Positions 26,722 through 36,233 of a DNA stretch of 64,000 nt are shown in pieces. The stretch is from assembly GCF_007679965.1 (NCBI RefSeq), contig NZ_VEHL01000004.1, positions 62,001-126,000 on the forward strand, written 5' to 3'. This DNA comes from Bordetella genomosp. 13. Its GTDB lineage: Bacteria; Pseudomonadota; Gammaproteobacteria; Burkholderiales; Burkholderiaceae_B. Position numbers and translations under genes: made by a program. A model generated the notes under the pieces. It did not search any database and was not told the DNA's origin. It was given only the letters and a program-made list of their open reading frames with translations. Every line of letters begins with the position of its first letter. Positions within the stretch are counted from its first letter, which is position 1.

Positions 26722-28131
26722 ATGAATGCTTCCATCGAAACCGAAGCCCTGCGCCGCGCCGTGCCCGACGCCTGCCTGGACGCGCTGCGCGCCCGCTTCG
26801 GCGATCGCCTGTCCGTGGCCGCGGCGGTGCGCGACCACCACGGCCGCGACGAGTCCCCTTATCCCGCGATGCCGCCCGACGCGGTGGTCTTCGCCCACAC
26901 CACCGAGGAAGTCGCCGAGGTCGCGCGGCAGTGCAACCTGCACGGCGTGCCGCTGATTCCCTACGGCGCCGGCTCTTCGCTCGAAGGCCACCTGCTGGCC
27001 GTGCAGGGCGGCATCAGCGTCGACCTGTCGCAGATGAACGCGGTGCTGTCCATCAATGCCGAGGACCTGACCGCTTCCGTGCAGGCCGGCGTCACGCGCA
27101 AGCAACTGAACGAAGCAGTGCGCGACACCGGGCTGTTCTTTCCCATCGATCCGGGCGCGGACGCGAGCCTGGGCGGGATGGCCGCCACGCGCGCGTCCGG
27201 CACCAACGCCGTGCGCTACGGCACCATGCGCGAGAACGTCATGTCGCTGACAGTGGTCACGGCCGACGGACGCATCGTGCGCACCGCCGGTCGGGCGCGC
27301 AAATCCTCGGCGGGCTACGACCTGACCCGCATCTTCGTGGGCAGCGAAGGCACGCTGGGCATCATCACCGAAGTGACCGTGCGGCTGTATCCGCAACCCG
27401 AGGCCATCTCGGCCGCGGTGTGCAATTTTCCCACGCTGGACGACGCGGTGCAGAGTGTCATCGAAATCATCCAGATGGGCGTGCCGGTGGCGCGCGTCGA
27501 GTTCATGGACACCGCGGCGGTGCGCTCGGTCAACCTGCACAGCAAGCTGGACCTGACCGAATCGCCGCTGCTGCTGTTCGAATTCCACGGCAGCCCGGCC
27601 GGCGTGCAGGAGCAGGCCCAGACGGTGCAGGCCATCACGGCCGAGCATGGCGGCATGGACTTCGCCTGGGCCGAGCGCCCCGAGGACCGCAGCCGCCTGT
27701 GGACCGCGCGGCACAACGCCTATTTCGCCGGCCTGCAGCTGCGTCCCGGCTGCCGCGCCAGCACCACCGACGTCTGCGTGCCGATCTCGCGCCTGGCCGA
27801 CGTGGTGCGCGAGACGGTCGAGGACCTGGACCGCGCCAGCTTCCCGTACACCATCGTGGGCCACGTGGGCGACGGCAATTTCCACGTGCTGATGCTGCTG
27901 GACCAGGACAGCCAGGAAGAATGGCGCGAGTCCGAGGCCATCAGCCGCCGCATGGTCGAGCGCGCCATCGCGGCCGACGGCACCTGCACCGGCGAGCACG
28001 GGGTCGGGCTGCACAAGATGCAGTTCATGGAACGCGAGCATGGCGCCGACGCGCTGGCGCTGATGCGCAGCCTCAAGCAGGCGTTCGATCCCAACAACAT
28101 CCTCAATCCCGGCAAGATCATCGCCTGGTGA
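26722..28131 (+). CDS. FAD-linked D-lactate/D-2-hydroxyacid dehydrogenase
   Basis: Flavoprotein of the GlcD/LDHD family that oxidises D-lactate or a similar D-2-hydroxyacid and passes electrons to the respiratory chain. The 469 residues have the PCMH-type FAD-binding domain (LIPYGAGSSLEGHLL, then GADASLGGMAATRASGTNAVRYG) and the C-terminal oxidase domain with GHVGDGNFHVLML and GEHGVGLHK. It precedes glcDEF by 97 bases on the same strand. It is a paralogue of GlcD, not part of the glycolate oxidase complex as far as is known. Confidence 0.88.
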   Translation: MNASIETEALRRAVPDACLDALRARFGDRLSVAAAVRDHHGRDESPYPAMPPDAVVFAHTTEEVAEVARQCNLHGVPLIPYGAGSSLEGHLLAVQGGISVDLSQMNAVLSINAEDLTASVQAGVTRKQLNEAVRDTGLFFPIDPGADASLGGMAATRASGTNAVRYGTMRENVMSLTVVTADGRIVRTAGRARKSSAGYDLTRIFVGSEGTLGIITEVTVRLYPQPEAISAAVCNFPTLDDAVQSVIEIIQMGVPVARVEFMDTAAVRSVNLHSKLDLTESPLLLFEFHGSPAGVQEQAQTVQAITAEHGGMDFAWAERPEDRSRLWTARHNAYFAGLQLRPGCRASTTDVCVPISRLADVVRETVEDLDRASFPYTIVGHVGDGNFHVLMLLDQDSQEEWRESEAISRRMVERAIAADGTCTGEHGVGLHKMQFMEREHGADALALMRSLKQAFDPNNILNPGKIIAW

Positions 28132-28228
28132 GCAGCTTGCGGATCGCTCGCGGACGCGCCCGATCCGTCCCCTGGATGCGGGTAAATCCCGTCGTGTGCG
28201 GGGCGTTTGCCCGCGTTATCGTTGACGC

Positions 28229-29731
28229 ATGAACACACTGGCCGATACCGGCCTGGCCGTCGGTAGCCAGGATGCCTTTTCCGCGAAAGCGGTGATCGAT
28301 GCCCTGTGCGCCATCCTGCCGGCGCATTGCGTGCTGTTCCGCGAAGAAGACACGCGGCCCTACGAGTGCGATGGCCTGTCGCTGTACCGCTGCCTGCCGG
28401 CGGCGGTGGCGCTGCCCGAGACCGAGGCCCAGGTGCAGGACATCCTGCGCCTGTGCAAGCGCATGAACGTGCCCATCGTGGCGCGCGGCGCGGGCACCAG
28501 CCTGTCCGGCGGCGCCATGCCGCATGCGCGCGGCGTGCTGCTGGGCATGTCCAAGTTCAACCGCATCGGGAAGATCGATCCGCGGGCCTGCACGGCCGTG
28601 GTCGGCCCGGGCGTGCGCAACCTGGCCGTGTCCGAGGCCGCCGCCATGCACGGCCTGTACTACGCGCCGGATCCGTCCAGCCAGATCGCCTGTACCATCG
28701 GCGGCAACGTGGCCGAGAACTCCGGCGGCGTGCACTGCCTGAAGTACGGCCTGACGGTGCACAACGTGCTGCGCGTGCGCATGGTCACCATCGAGGGCGA
28801 GATCGTCGAACTGGGCAGCGAGGCGCCGGATGCGGCGGGGCTGGACCTGATGTCGGTCTTCGTCGGCTCCGAGGGCATGCTGGGCATCGTGACCGAAGTC
28901 ACGGTCAAGCTGGTGCCCAAGCCGCTGTGCGCGCAGGTGGTGCTGGCCAGTTTCCCCAGTGTTGAAACCGCGGGCAACGCGGTGGCGCAGATCATCGCCG
29001 CCGGCATCATTCCTGCGGGGCTGGAGATGATGGACCGCCAGGCCATCCACATGGTCGAGCCCTTCGTGAAGGCGGGCTACGACCTCGAGGCGCAGGCGCT
29101 GCTGCTGTGCGAGTCCGACGGCACCCCGGAAGAGGTGGCGCACGAGATCGAGCGCGTCGAGGCGGTGTGCCGCCAGGCCGGCGCCACGCGCTGCCAGGTG
29201 TCGGCCAGCGAGGCCGAGCGGCTGCGCTTCTGGGCGGGCCGCAAGAATGCATTTCCCGCCGCGGGCCGGGTATCGCCCGACTACTATTGCATGGACGGCA
29301 CGATTCCGCGCCGGCACCTGGGCCGCGTGCTCAACGCCATCGAGCAGATGGAGGACGAGTACGGGCTGCGCTGCGCCAACGTGTTCCATGCGGGAGACGG
29401 AAACCTGCATCCGTTGATCCTGTTCGATTCCAACAAGCCGGAAGAGATCGAGCGCGCCGACAAGTTCGGCGCCGCCATTCTCGAACTGTGCGTGCAGGTC
29501 GGAGGCACCGTGACAGGTGAACACGGTGTGGGTATGGAGAAGATCAATCAAATGTGCGTGCAATTTTCGCGTGACGAGCTGGACGCCTTTCTTGCCGTGA
29601 AGCGGGCCTTCGACCCGCCCTTGCTGCTGAATCCCGAAAAAGTCATTCCCACGCTGGCGCGCTGTGCCGAGTACGGCAAGATGCACGTGCACGGCGGCGA
29701 CATGCGGTTTCCCGACCTGTCCCGTTTCTAG
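28229..29731 (+). CDS. glcD: glycolate oxidase subunit GlcD
   Basis: FAD-binding catalytic subunit of the membrane-associated glycolate dehydrogenase (GlcDEF) that feeds glycolate into the glyoxylate pathway. The 500 residues contain FAD motifs IVARGAGTSLSGGAMP and IACTIGGNVAENSGGVHCLKYG, and the C-terminal HAGDGNLHPLILFD and GEHGVGMEKI signatures. It is the first gene of glcDEF; glcE starts nine bases after its stop. No glcC regulator or malate synthase gene is nearby. Confidence 0.93.
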   Translation: MNTLADTGLAVGSQDAFSAKAVIDALCAILPAHCVLFREEDTRPYECDGLSLYRCLPAAVALPETEAQVQDILRLCKRMNVPIVARGAGTSLSGGAMPHARGVLLGMSKFNRIGKIDPRACTAVVGPGVRNLAVSEAAAMHGLYYAPDPSSQIACTIGGNVAENSGGVHCLKYGLTVHNVLRVRMVTIEGEIVELGSEAPDAAGLDLMSVFVGSEGMLGIVTEVTVKLVPKPLCAQVVLASFPSVETAGNAVAQIIAAGIIPAGLEMMDRQAIHMVEPFVKAGYDLEAQALLLCESDGTPEEVAHEIERVEAVCRQAGATRCQVSASEAERLRFWAGRKNAFPAAGRVSPDYYCMDGTIPRRHLGRVLNAIEQMEDEYGLRCANVFHAGDGNLHPLILFDSNKPEEIERADKFGAAILELCVQVGGTVTGEHGVGMEKINQMCVQFSRDELDAFLAVKRAFDPPLLLNPEKVIPTLARCAEYGKMHVHGGDMRFPDLSRF

Positions 29732-29740
29732 AGGCGAATC

Positions 29741-30838
29741 ATGGAATTCGTCCTGTCGGAACTGTGCGAACAGGTCCTGACCGCTCGCGCGGGCCAGAAG
29801 CCGCTGTTCATCGCGGGCGGGGGCACCAAGTCGTTCTACGGCAACCATCGTGCGCTGACGCCGCAGGATGGCCATTGCCTGCTGGACATGACGGCCTACC
29901 GCGGCATCATCAACTACCAACCCTCGGAGCTGGTGGTGACGGCGCGCGCCGGCACGCCGCTGGCCGAACTGGAGGCCGAACTGGCCGCGCAGGGTCAGAT
30001 GCTGGCCTTCGAGCCGCCGCACTTCGGGCCCGACGCCACGGTGGGCGGCTGCGTGGCGGCCGGCCTGGCCGGGCCTCGGCGCATGGCCGCGGGCGGGGTG
30101 CGCGACTTCGTGCTGGGCGCCCGGCTGCTGGACTCGCACGCGCGCCTGCTGTCCTTCGGCGGCGAGGTCATGAAGAACGTGGCGGGTTACGACGTGTCGC
30201 GCCTGCTGGCGGGTTCGCTGGGCATCTTCGGCGCCATCCTCGAAGTCTCGCTGAAGGTGCTGCCGCGTCCCATGGAAGAGCGCACGCTGCTGCTGGAGGC
30301 CACGCAGGACGAGGCGTTGAACGCTTTTTCGCAATGGCGCAGCCGGCCCATGCCGATCTCGGCGTCCTGCTGGGTGCCGCAGCCGGACGGCCGCGGCCAG
30401 TTGGCGGTGCGCCTGTCCGGCGCGCCTGCCGCCATCGAAGCCGCCTCCGCGCGTATCGGCGGGCAGGCGCTGGACGATGCCGCCGCCTGGTGGCGCGCAC
30501 TGCGCGAGCAGACGCATCCCTTCTTCGACGGCGCGCAGCCCCTGTGGCGGCTGGCGTTGCCGCCAGCGGCGCCCGCGCTGTCGGTGGGGCCCATGCTGCT
30601 GGAATGGGGCGGTGGCCAGCGCTGGTTCAGCGGGCAGGCCGATGCGCGCGAGATGCGCGACGCCGCGGCGCAGTCCGGCGGCCATGCCACGCTGTTCCGC
30701 GCGGGGCCGTCCGCCACGCCGGCCGACGGCGTCTTCCATCCCCTGGCGCCGGGCGTGGCCACCATCACGCGGCGCCTGAAGCAAGAGCTCGATCCAGCCG
30801 GCCTGTTCAATCCGGGCCGCTTGTACCTGGAGCTATGA
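29741..30838 (+). CDS. glcE: glycolate oxidase subunit GlcE
   Basis: Second FAD-domain subunit of glycolate oxidase. The 365 residues form a shorter, divergent PCMH FAD domain: FIAGGGTKSFYG replaces the GAGTSLSGG loop, and FGPDATVGGCVAAGLAGPRR and MKNVAGYDVSRLLAGSLG follow. The C-terminal half is weakly conserved, as usual for GlcE. It is tightly spaced between glcD and glcF (nine- and seven-base gaps). Confidence 0.92.
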   Translation: MEFVLSELCEQVLTARAGQKPLFIAGGGTKSFYGNHRALTPQDGHCLLDMTAYRGIINYQPSELVVTARAGTPLAELEAELAAQGQMLAFEPPHFGPDATVGGCVAAGLAGPRRMAAGGVRDFVLGARLLDSHARLLSFGGEVMKNVAGYDVSRLLAGSLGIFGAILEVSLKVLPRPMEERTLLLEATQDEALNAFSQWRSRPMPISASCWVPQPDGRGQLAVRLSGAPAAIEAASARIGGQALDDAAAWWRALREQTHPFFDGAQPLWRLALPPAAPALSVGPMLLEWGGGQRWFSGQADAREMRDAAAQSGGHATLFRAGPSATPADGVFHPLAPGVATITRRLKQELDPAGLFNPGRLYLEL

Positions 30839-30845
30839 CGAATCC

Positions 30846-32069
30846 ATGCAGACGAATCTGGCAAGCTGGGCGCGCGACACCCCGTTGGGCGAGGATGCCG
30901 ACGCCATCCTGCGGCGTTGCGTGCACTGCGGTTTCTGTACCGCCACGTGCCCGACGTATCAGGTGCTGGGCGACGAACTGGACGGGCCGCGCGGCCGCAT
31001 CTACCTGATCAAGCAGGTGCTCGAGGGCGTCGAGCCCACGCAGGCCACGCAGCAGCACCTGGACCGCTGCCTGACCTGCCGCAATTGCGAGACCACCTGT
31101 CCGTCGGGCGTGCAGTACGGGCACCTGGTGGACATCGGCCGCAAGATCGTGGACGAACGCGTCACGCGCCGTTGGTCCGACCGCATGCGCCGCCTGCTGC
31201 TGCGCAAAACCATGAACTCGCCACTGTTCGGCACGGCCATGCGGCTGGGCCAGGCGGTGCGGCCCATGCTGCCGGCGGCGCTGAAGCTGAAGGTGCCGCC
31301 GCGCCGTTCGCCGGGCCGCGTGCCCGACGCGACGGGGCATGCGCGGCAGGTGCTGCTGCTGGCAGGTTGCGTGCAGCCGGCCATGATGCCGACCATCGAC
31401 GCGGCGACGATACGCGTGCTGGATGCAATCGGCATCGGCACGCGCGTGGCGCCGGGCGCGGGCTGCTGCGGCGCCATCAACTTCCACCTGGATGCGCAGG
31501 AGGATGGCCTGGCGCAGATGCGCGCCAACATCGACGCGTGGTGGCCATTGGTGGAGCAGGGCGGCGTCGAGGCCATCGTGATGAATGCCTCGGGCTGCGG
31601 CGCCATGGTGAAAGACTATGCGCATCATCTGCGGCGCGATCCGAAGTATGCCGAGCGCGCCGCGCGCATCGTGGCGCTGGTGAAGGACGTGGCCGAGATC
31701 GTCGCGCCGCACGCGGCCGAACTCAAGGCACGCCTTGCACCCGGCCCGCGCGCGGCGTTCCACCCGCCGTGCACGCTGCAGCACTGGCAGGGGCTGCGGC
31801 CCTTGTCCGAGCAGATGCTGGTGGCGCTGGGCTTCGATCTACAGCCGTTCGCGGAGACGCACCTGTGCTGCGGCTCCGCGGGGGCATATTCGGTGCTGAA
31901 CCCGGAGATCTCGCAGACGCTGCGCGACCGCAAGCTGGGCAACATCGCAGAGGCCAGGCCGGACATGATCGTGTCGTCCAACATGGGATGCATCGGGCAC
32001 CTGCAGGGCGGCACGGACACGCCGGTGCGGCACTGGATCGAGGCGGTGGATATGGCGTTGCGGGGCTGA
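30846..32069 (+). CDS. glcF: glycolate oxidase iron-sulfur subunit GlcF
   Basis: Electron-transfer subunit linking GlcDE to the quinone pool. Of 407 residues, the N-terminus has two complete 4Fe-4S motifs, Cys25-28-31-35 and Cys75-78-81-85, each followed by Pro. Two CCG-type domains follow (LLAGCVQPAM...GCCGAINFH and HPPCTLQHWQ...LCCGSAGAYS) of the heterodisulfide-reductase type. Last gene of the glc operon; no strong terminator is visible after it. Confidence 0.94.
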   Translation: MQTNLASWARDTPLGEDADAILRRCVHCGFCTATCPTYQVLGDELDGPRGRIYLIKQVLEGVEPTQATQQHLDRCLTCRNCETTCPSGVQYGHLVDIGRKIVDERVTRRWSDRMRRLLLRKTMNSPLFGTAMRLGQAVRPMLPAALKLKVPPRRSPGRVPDATGHARQVLLLAGCVQPAMMPTIDAATIRVLDAIGIGTRVAPGAGCCGAINFHLDAQEDGLAQMRANIDAWWPLVEQGGVEAIVMNASGCGAMVKDYAHHLRRDPKYAERAARIVALVKDVAEIVAPHAAELKARLAPGPRAAFHPPCTLQHWQGLRPLSEQMLVALGFDLQPFAETHLCCGSAGAYSVLNPEISQTLRDRKLGNIAEARPDMIVSSNMGCIGHLQGGTDTPVRHWIEAVDMALRG

Positions 32070-32281
32070 GGCATTGCGCTGCCGCGCTACATGAAGCGAG
32101 GGTTAGCGTAAAGACAGCGTGCCGATGAACCGCATTGCGGCTTCTACGACTGCGGTATCTACGTCTATTTTCAGGCCGGCCTCGTCGGTATCTTGATGCC
32201 TGTGGGACGAGTGATTTTCAGACTCGTCCTATAGAGCGCGCACCTCTGCCGCGCTACCATCATCGCATCAGGATTTCTCTC

Positions 32282-32674
32282 ATGAACGACATGGCGCTCA
32301 AGTTCGACACATTGGACGTTGCCCACCGCCTCGAACGCGGCGGTTTCACGCGCGAGCAGGCCGAGACGCAGGCCGAGGTGCTGGCGGATGTGATCAATCT
32401 GGAAAGGCTGGGGTCTGCGTCGCGGGGCGATCTGCTGGATACCGAGCGAGCATTGGGTGCCGACATCGCTGCGGTCCGTACGGAATTGAAGGCCGACATC
32501 GCTGCAGTCCGTACGGAATTGAAAACCGAGATCGCCGACGTACGCCACGAGCTGCGCGAGTTCAAGCAGTTCTGCATGGGCCAGTTCAACCTGCTGCGCT
32601 GGATGACGGGGTTCCTGCTGGTCATGTCGATGTCCGTCATGTACAAGCTGTTCGTGGGCATGTCCACGCCCTGA
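32282..32674 (+). CDS. coiled-coil membrane-anchored protein (CCDC90/DUF1640-like)
   Basis: Small protein of unknown role. The ATG at 32282 gives 130 residues: an N-terminal helical region (LDVAHRLERGGFTREQAET), then a coiled coil made of 11-residue repeats (ADIAAVRTELK twice, then a diverged copy TEIADVRHELR). One C-terminal membrane helix follows (MTGFLLVMSMSVMYKLFVG). The two repeats reflect a 33-base tandem duplication (32459-32491, 32492-32524). This layout resembles DUF1640 proteins related to the mitochondrial MCU-regulator fold. It is convergent with pntB; the 212 bases before it hold a hairpin (32205-32229) but no gene. Confidence 0.7.
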   Translation: MNDMALKFDTLDVAHRLERGGFTREQAETQAEVLADVINLERLGSASRGDLLDTERALGADIAAVRTELKADIAAVRTELKTEIADVRHELREFKQFCMGQFNLLRWMTGFLLVMSMSVMYKLFVGMSTP

Positions 32675-32744
32675 CGGTTCACGTGGCCTCATGGATTGCT
32701 TCCAGCCCGTCTGCCGTGGGGGTAGGTGGGGCGCGACAGCCTCT

Positions 32745-34187
32745 TCACTCCACCGCCTTCACCATCTCCTCCAGCACCTTCTTCGCGTCTCCAAACACCA
32801 TCATGGTCTTGTCCAGGTAGAACAGCTCATTGTCCAGCCCGGCATAACCCGCCGCCATCGAACGCTTGTTCACGATCACCGTGCGCGCCTTGTAGGCCTC
32901 CAGGATGGGCATGCCCGCGATCGGCGACTGCGGGTCGTTCTTCGCGGCGGGGTTCACCACGTCGTTGGCGCCCAGCACCAGCACCACATCCGCCTGGCCG
33001 AACTCGCCGTTGATGTCGTCCATCTCGAATACCTGATCGTAGGGCACCTCGGCCTCGGCCAGCAGCACGTTCATGTGGCCCGGCATGCGGCCCGCCACCG
33101 GGTGGATGGCGTATTTCACCGTGATGCCTTTTTCGCCCAACTTGGCCGCAAGCTCCTTCAGCGCATGCTGCGCGCGCGCCACGGCCAGGCCGTAGCCGGG
33201 CACGATCACGACGGTCTCGGCATTGGCCATCAGGAAGGCCGCGTCCTCGGGGCTGCCCGACTTAACGCCGCGCTGCTGGCCATCGCCGGCGGCGGACGCG
33301 CCGCCGGCCTGTCCACCGAAGCCGCCCAGGATCACGTTGAAGAACGAGCGGTTCATCGCCTTGCACATGATGTACGACAGGATCGCGCCCGACGATCCTA
33401 CCAGCGACCCCGCGATGATCAGCATGGGGTTGTTCAGCGAGAACCCGATGCCCGCCGCCGCCCAGCCCGAATAGCTGTTGAGCATCGACACCACCACCGG
33501 CATGTCAGCGCCGCCGATCGGAATGATGATGAGCACGCCCAGCACGAAGGCGATTGCGGTCATCAGCACGAAGGGCAGCCACGCCTGCGTGGCCATGAAC
33601 CAGAAGCCGCAGCCCAGCATCGCCAGAGCCAGCAGCAGGTTCAGTACGTGCTGGCCGCCGAACACCACCGGCGCGCCCTGGAACAGGCGGAACTTGTACT
33701 TGCCCGAGAGCTTGCCGAAGGCGATGACCGAGCCCGAGAACGTGATCGCGCCCACGAAGGTGCCGATGAACAGTTCCAGGCGATTGCCCACGGGAATGGG
33801 CAGGCCCGCCGCCGCGATGCCGAAGGCGTGCGGTTCTGCCACCACCGCCACCGCGATGGCCACGGCAGCCAGGCCGATCATGCTGTGCATGAAGGCCACC
33901 AGCTCGGGCATCTTGGTCATCTCCACGCGGCGGGCCATCAGCGTGCCCACGCTGCCGCCCACCAGCAGGCCCAGCAGCACCCAGCCCAGGCCGATGCCCG
34001 CCTGGCCGTCCCGAGCCAGGCCGACGATCAGCACCGCCGTGGTCAGTACGGCAATGGCCATGCCGGCCATGCCGAACGCATTGCCCAGCCGCGACGTGGT
34101 CGGATGCGACAGGCCCTTCAGCGCCTGGATGAAGCACACCGACGCCACCAGGTACAGCAGCGTCACCAGGTTCATCGAGATCATCAT
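32745..34187 (-). CDS. pntB: NAD(P) transhydrogenase subunit beta
   Basis: Membrane and NADP-binding subunit of the proton-translocating transhydrogenase that makes NADPH. Of 480 residues, about eight to nine membrane helices occupy the first 260, then the cytosolic NADP domain has [28 protein letters not shown] and [12 protein letters not shown]. The start overlaps the pntAB stop by four bases (ATGA), so translation is coupled. The split alpha subunit is the form seen in Bordetella and many alphaproteobacteria. Confidence 0.95.
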   Translation of the reverse strand: MMISMNLVTLLYLVASVCFIQALKGLSHPTTSRLGNAFGMAGMAIAVLTTAVLIVGLARDGQAGIGLGWVLLGLLVGGSVGTLMARRVEMTKMPELVAFMHSMIGLAAVAIAVAVVAEPHAFGIAAAGLPIPVGNRLELFIGTFVGAITFSGSVIAFGKLSGKYKFRLFQGAPVVFGGQHVLNLLLALAMLGCGFWFMATQAWLPFVLMTAIAFVLGVLIIIPIGGADMPVVVSMLNSYSGWAAAGIGFSLNNPMLIIAGSLVGSSGAILSYIMCKAMNRSFFNVILGGFGGQAGGASAAGDGQQRGVKSGSPEDAAFLMANAETVVIVPGYGLAVARAQHALKELAAKLGEKGITVKYAIHPVAGRMPGHMNVLLAEAEVPYDQVFEMDDINGEFGQADVVLVLGANDVVNPAAKNDPQSPIAGMPILEAYKARTVIVNKRSMAAGYAGLDNELFYLDKTMMVFGDAKKVLEEMVKAVE

Positions 34188-34507
34188 GAGCGCTTCTCCT
34201 GCCCGGGCGCGGCGCGGCGGTCCTTCTTCTTGAACATCTCCAGCATGCGCCGCGTGACCAGGAAGCCGCCGAACACGTTGACGGCCGCCAGCGCCACCGC
34301 GGCCACGCCCATCGTGCGGGCCAGCCCGCCTTCGGTCAGCGCCGCGGCCAGCATGGCGCCCACGATGATGATGGCCGAGATGGCGTTGGTGACGGCCATC
34401 AGCGGCGTATGCAGCGCCGGCGTCACGTTCCAGACGACGTGGTAGCCCACATAGATGGCCAGCACGAAGATGATCAGGTTGATCAGGGTATGGTCGATGG
34501 CTTCCAC
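34184..34507 (-). CDS. pntAB: NAD(P) transhydrogenase subunit alpha, membrane part
   Basis: The 107-residue protein corresponds to the C-terminal membrane segment of E. coli PntA, here a separate gene. Three membrane helices are visible ([52 protein letters not shown]), with the conserved [16 protein letters not shown] loop between the first two. One base separates it from the pntAA stop and four bases overlap pntB. Confidence 0.93.
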   Translation of the reverse strand: MEAIDHTLINLIIFVLAIYVGYHVVWNVTPALHTPLMAVTNAISAIIIVGAMLAAALTEGGLARTMGVAAVALAAVNVFGGFLVTRRMLEMFKKKDRRAAPGQEKRS

Positions 34508-34508
34508 G

Positions 34509-35627
34509 TCAGACTTTCCTCGTCAGGTTGCCGCTTTCGCACAGCAGGCAGGCGGCCACGATCTCGTCGTCGCGGTTGATTGCCAGCCGGCCCTCCGCGT
34601 CCGTGATCAGTTTCAGGAAATCCTGCAGATTGCGGGCATACAGCGCCGACGCATCGGTGGCCACCATGCCAGGCAGGTTGGTCAGTCCCACGATGGTCAC
34701 GTTGTGCTTGCGCGTCACCAGGCCCCTCTCGCTCAGCGGGCAATTGCCTCCACGCTCGACGGCCAGGTCCACCACGACCGAGCCGGGTTTCATCTCCTGC
34801 ACGGTCTCGGCCGACAGCAGCAGAGGTGCGGGTCGCCCCGGAATCAACGCCGTGGTGATGACGATGTCGGCCTGCCTGCAGCGCTCGGCCACCCGTTCGG
34901 CCTGCCGCGCCATCCAGGCAGGCGGCATGGCGCGCGCGTAGCCGCCCGTGCCTTGCGCGATCTCGCGCTCTTCGTCGGTTTCGTAGGGCACGTCGATGAA
35001 CTTGCCGCCCAGCGATTCGATCTGCTCGCGCGCGGCGGGCCGCACGTCGGATGCCTCGACGACAGCGCCCAACCGCCGTGCGGTGGCAATGGCCTGCAGG
35101 CCGGCCACGCCCGCGCCCAGCACCACCACGCGCGCGGCCTTCACCGTGCCGGCGGCCGTCATCATCATGGGAAAAAGCCGGCCATAGTAGTGCGCCGCCA
35201 GCAGCACCGCCTTGTAGCCGGCCAGGTTGGCTTGCGACGACAGCACGTCCAGGCTCTGCGCGCGCGTGATGCGCGGCGCCAGTTCCAGCGCGAAGGCCGT
35301 CAGGCCCGCCTGCGCCATCGCCGTGATGCCCCCGGTGTCGTACGGGTCCAGCATGCCCACCACGACACTGCCGGCCTTCATGCGCGGCAATTCCTCCGGC
35401 GAGGGCGCGCGCACCTTCAGCACCAGCTCGCTGCCCAGCGCGGCATCGGCCTCGCACAGCTGCGCGCCGGCCGCTTCGTACGCCTGGTCCGGAAATCGCG
35501 CGTCCATGCCCGCGCCGCGCTCGACACACACCCGGTGCTGGGCCGCGGCGTAGCGCTTGACGGTCTCCGGCGTTGCTGCGACACGGGCTTCCCCGTCTCG
35601 GGTTTCTCTAGGTATCCCGATCTGCAT
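34509..35627 (-). CDS. pntAA: NAD(P) transhydrogenase subunit alpha, NAD-binding part
   Basis: Soluble NAD(H)-binding subunit. The ATG at 35627, preceded by the strong GAGGAGGAG site, gives 372 residues starting [17 protein letters not shown]; the frame open to 35765 is not translated in any sensible way. It shows the alanine-dehydrogenase-like fold with Rossmann motif [12 protein letters not shown] (170-180), the RQAD-type loop region and the [13 protein letters not shown] segment. First gene of pntAA-pntAB-pntB. Confidence 0.95.
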   Translation of the reverse strand: MQIGIPRETRDGEARVAATPETVKRYAAAQHRVCVERGAGMDARFPDQAYEAAGAQLCEADAALGSELVLKVRAPSPEELPRMKAGSVVVGMLDPYDTGGITAMAQAGLTAFALELAPRITRAQSLDVLSSQANLAGYKAVLLAAHYYGRLFPMMMTAAGTVKAARVVVLGAGVAGLQAIATARRLGAVVEASDVRPAAREQIESLGGKFIDVPYETDEEREIAQGTGGYARAMPPAWMARQAERVAERCRQADIVITTALIPGRPAPLLLSAETVQEMKPGSVVVDLAVERGGNCPLSERGLVTRKHNVTIVGLTNLPGMVATDASALYARNLQDFLKLITDAEGRLAINRDDEIVAACLLCESGNLTRKV

Positions 35628-35655
35628 CACGCTCCTCCTCGGAAGGCTGCGCATA

Positions 35656-35683
35656 GTTATACATAAACGCTTGCCGAGGTCGA
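35656..35683 (-). promoter_or_regulatory. candidate promoter of the pnt operon
   Basis: Reading the minus strand, TCGACC (35683-35678) and TATAAC (35661-35656) are 16 bases apart, about 30 bases upstream of the pntAA start. It sits in a short AT-rich patch. Confidence 0.45.
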
Positions 35684-35761
35684 GGAGGGTAACTACTAGG
35701 GTGGAATGCGGTTTGTCGTAGGACTGTATGGTCGTGCTCGGCGCCTTGCCGGCTCGCCGCA

Positions 35762-35920
35762 TCAAGGCGGCGCGAGCGAATAAAGAATCTCGGCTAACAG
35801 TTGGGCGTCAAGCGTGCCCTCGGCGACGTCGACCATGATGTCCTCCCCCGACAGTCCGGATTCCGTACTCAGGATGAGATCGTGAATCTCCTGGACCATT
35901 TCCGGGGTAATGGCAGACAC
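35762..35920 (-). pseudogene. Doc/Fic-type toxin remnant with internal deletion
   Basis: A 52-residue frame from a GTG start nine bases after the upstream small gene. Residues 2-25 (SAITPEMVQEIHDLILSTES and on) match the N-terminus of death-on-curing (Doc) toxins. The rest (IMVDVAEGTLDAQLLAEILY) resembles the C-terminal tail of the same family. The middle of about 70 residues is missing, and with it the Fic motif HPFxDGNKR that carries catalysis. The frame stays open through the join, so the deletion looks in-frame. Inactive as a toxin by inference. The match is from pattern memory, not alignment. Confidence 0.55.
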
Positions 35921-35929
35921 TACGTCAAT

Positions 35930-36088
35930 TCATCGATTGGCCAAGGCCTTGATGACTTTCTCATGCGTTACCAGTACCCGCTTGGCCGCGCTGAGGACAA
36001 CTCTGGAGCCTTCTTTTCCCGTCAGCTTGATGTCGACGGGCCGTGTTGCCTCCGTGCGAGGTTTGATGACGATGCCGTATTTGTTCAT
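35930..36088 (-). CDS. small putative antitoxin partner of the Doc remnant
   Basis: A 52-residue basic protein (MNKYGIVIKPRTEATRPVDI, then LTGKEGSRVVLSAAKRVLV, then THEKVIKALANR). Its stop lies nine bases before the toxin remnant, in the same frame and strand. Size, charge and position fit the small partner encoded upstream of Doc-like toxins, though no Phd/AbrB-type DNA-binding motif is obvious. The gene is less GC-rich than its neighbours, which fits transfer. It is a small frame with only a weak GGTGA ribosome site, so expression is uncertain. Confidence 0.5.
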   Translation of the reverse strand: MNKYGIVIKPRTEATRPVDIKLTGKEGSRVVLSAAKRVLVTHEKVIKALANR

Positions 36089-36160
36089 GATCTTCATCAC
36101 CGCAAGTCGTTGGCTGGAGCAGAAGCAGACGCGTGGATTTTACAACGGCGGTCGTTGGAC

Positions 36161-36197
36161 AAAAAAGCCCCCAGGGATGCGATCCCGTGGGGGCTTT
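36161..36197 (-). terminator. terminator after the N-formylglutamate amidohydrolase gene
   Basis: On the minus strand, AAAGCCCCC pairs with GGGGGCTTT and an inner GGGAT with ATCCC, followed by a run of Ts (complement of 36161-36166). It lies 37 bases beyond the stop at 36234 and isolates that gene from the small antitoxin-like gene. Confidence 0.8.
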
Positions 36198-36233
36198 ACA
36201 CCTACGCGCAGGCGCGAGCCTGCTATGCCCGCA

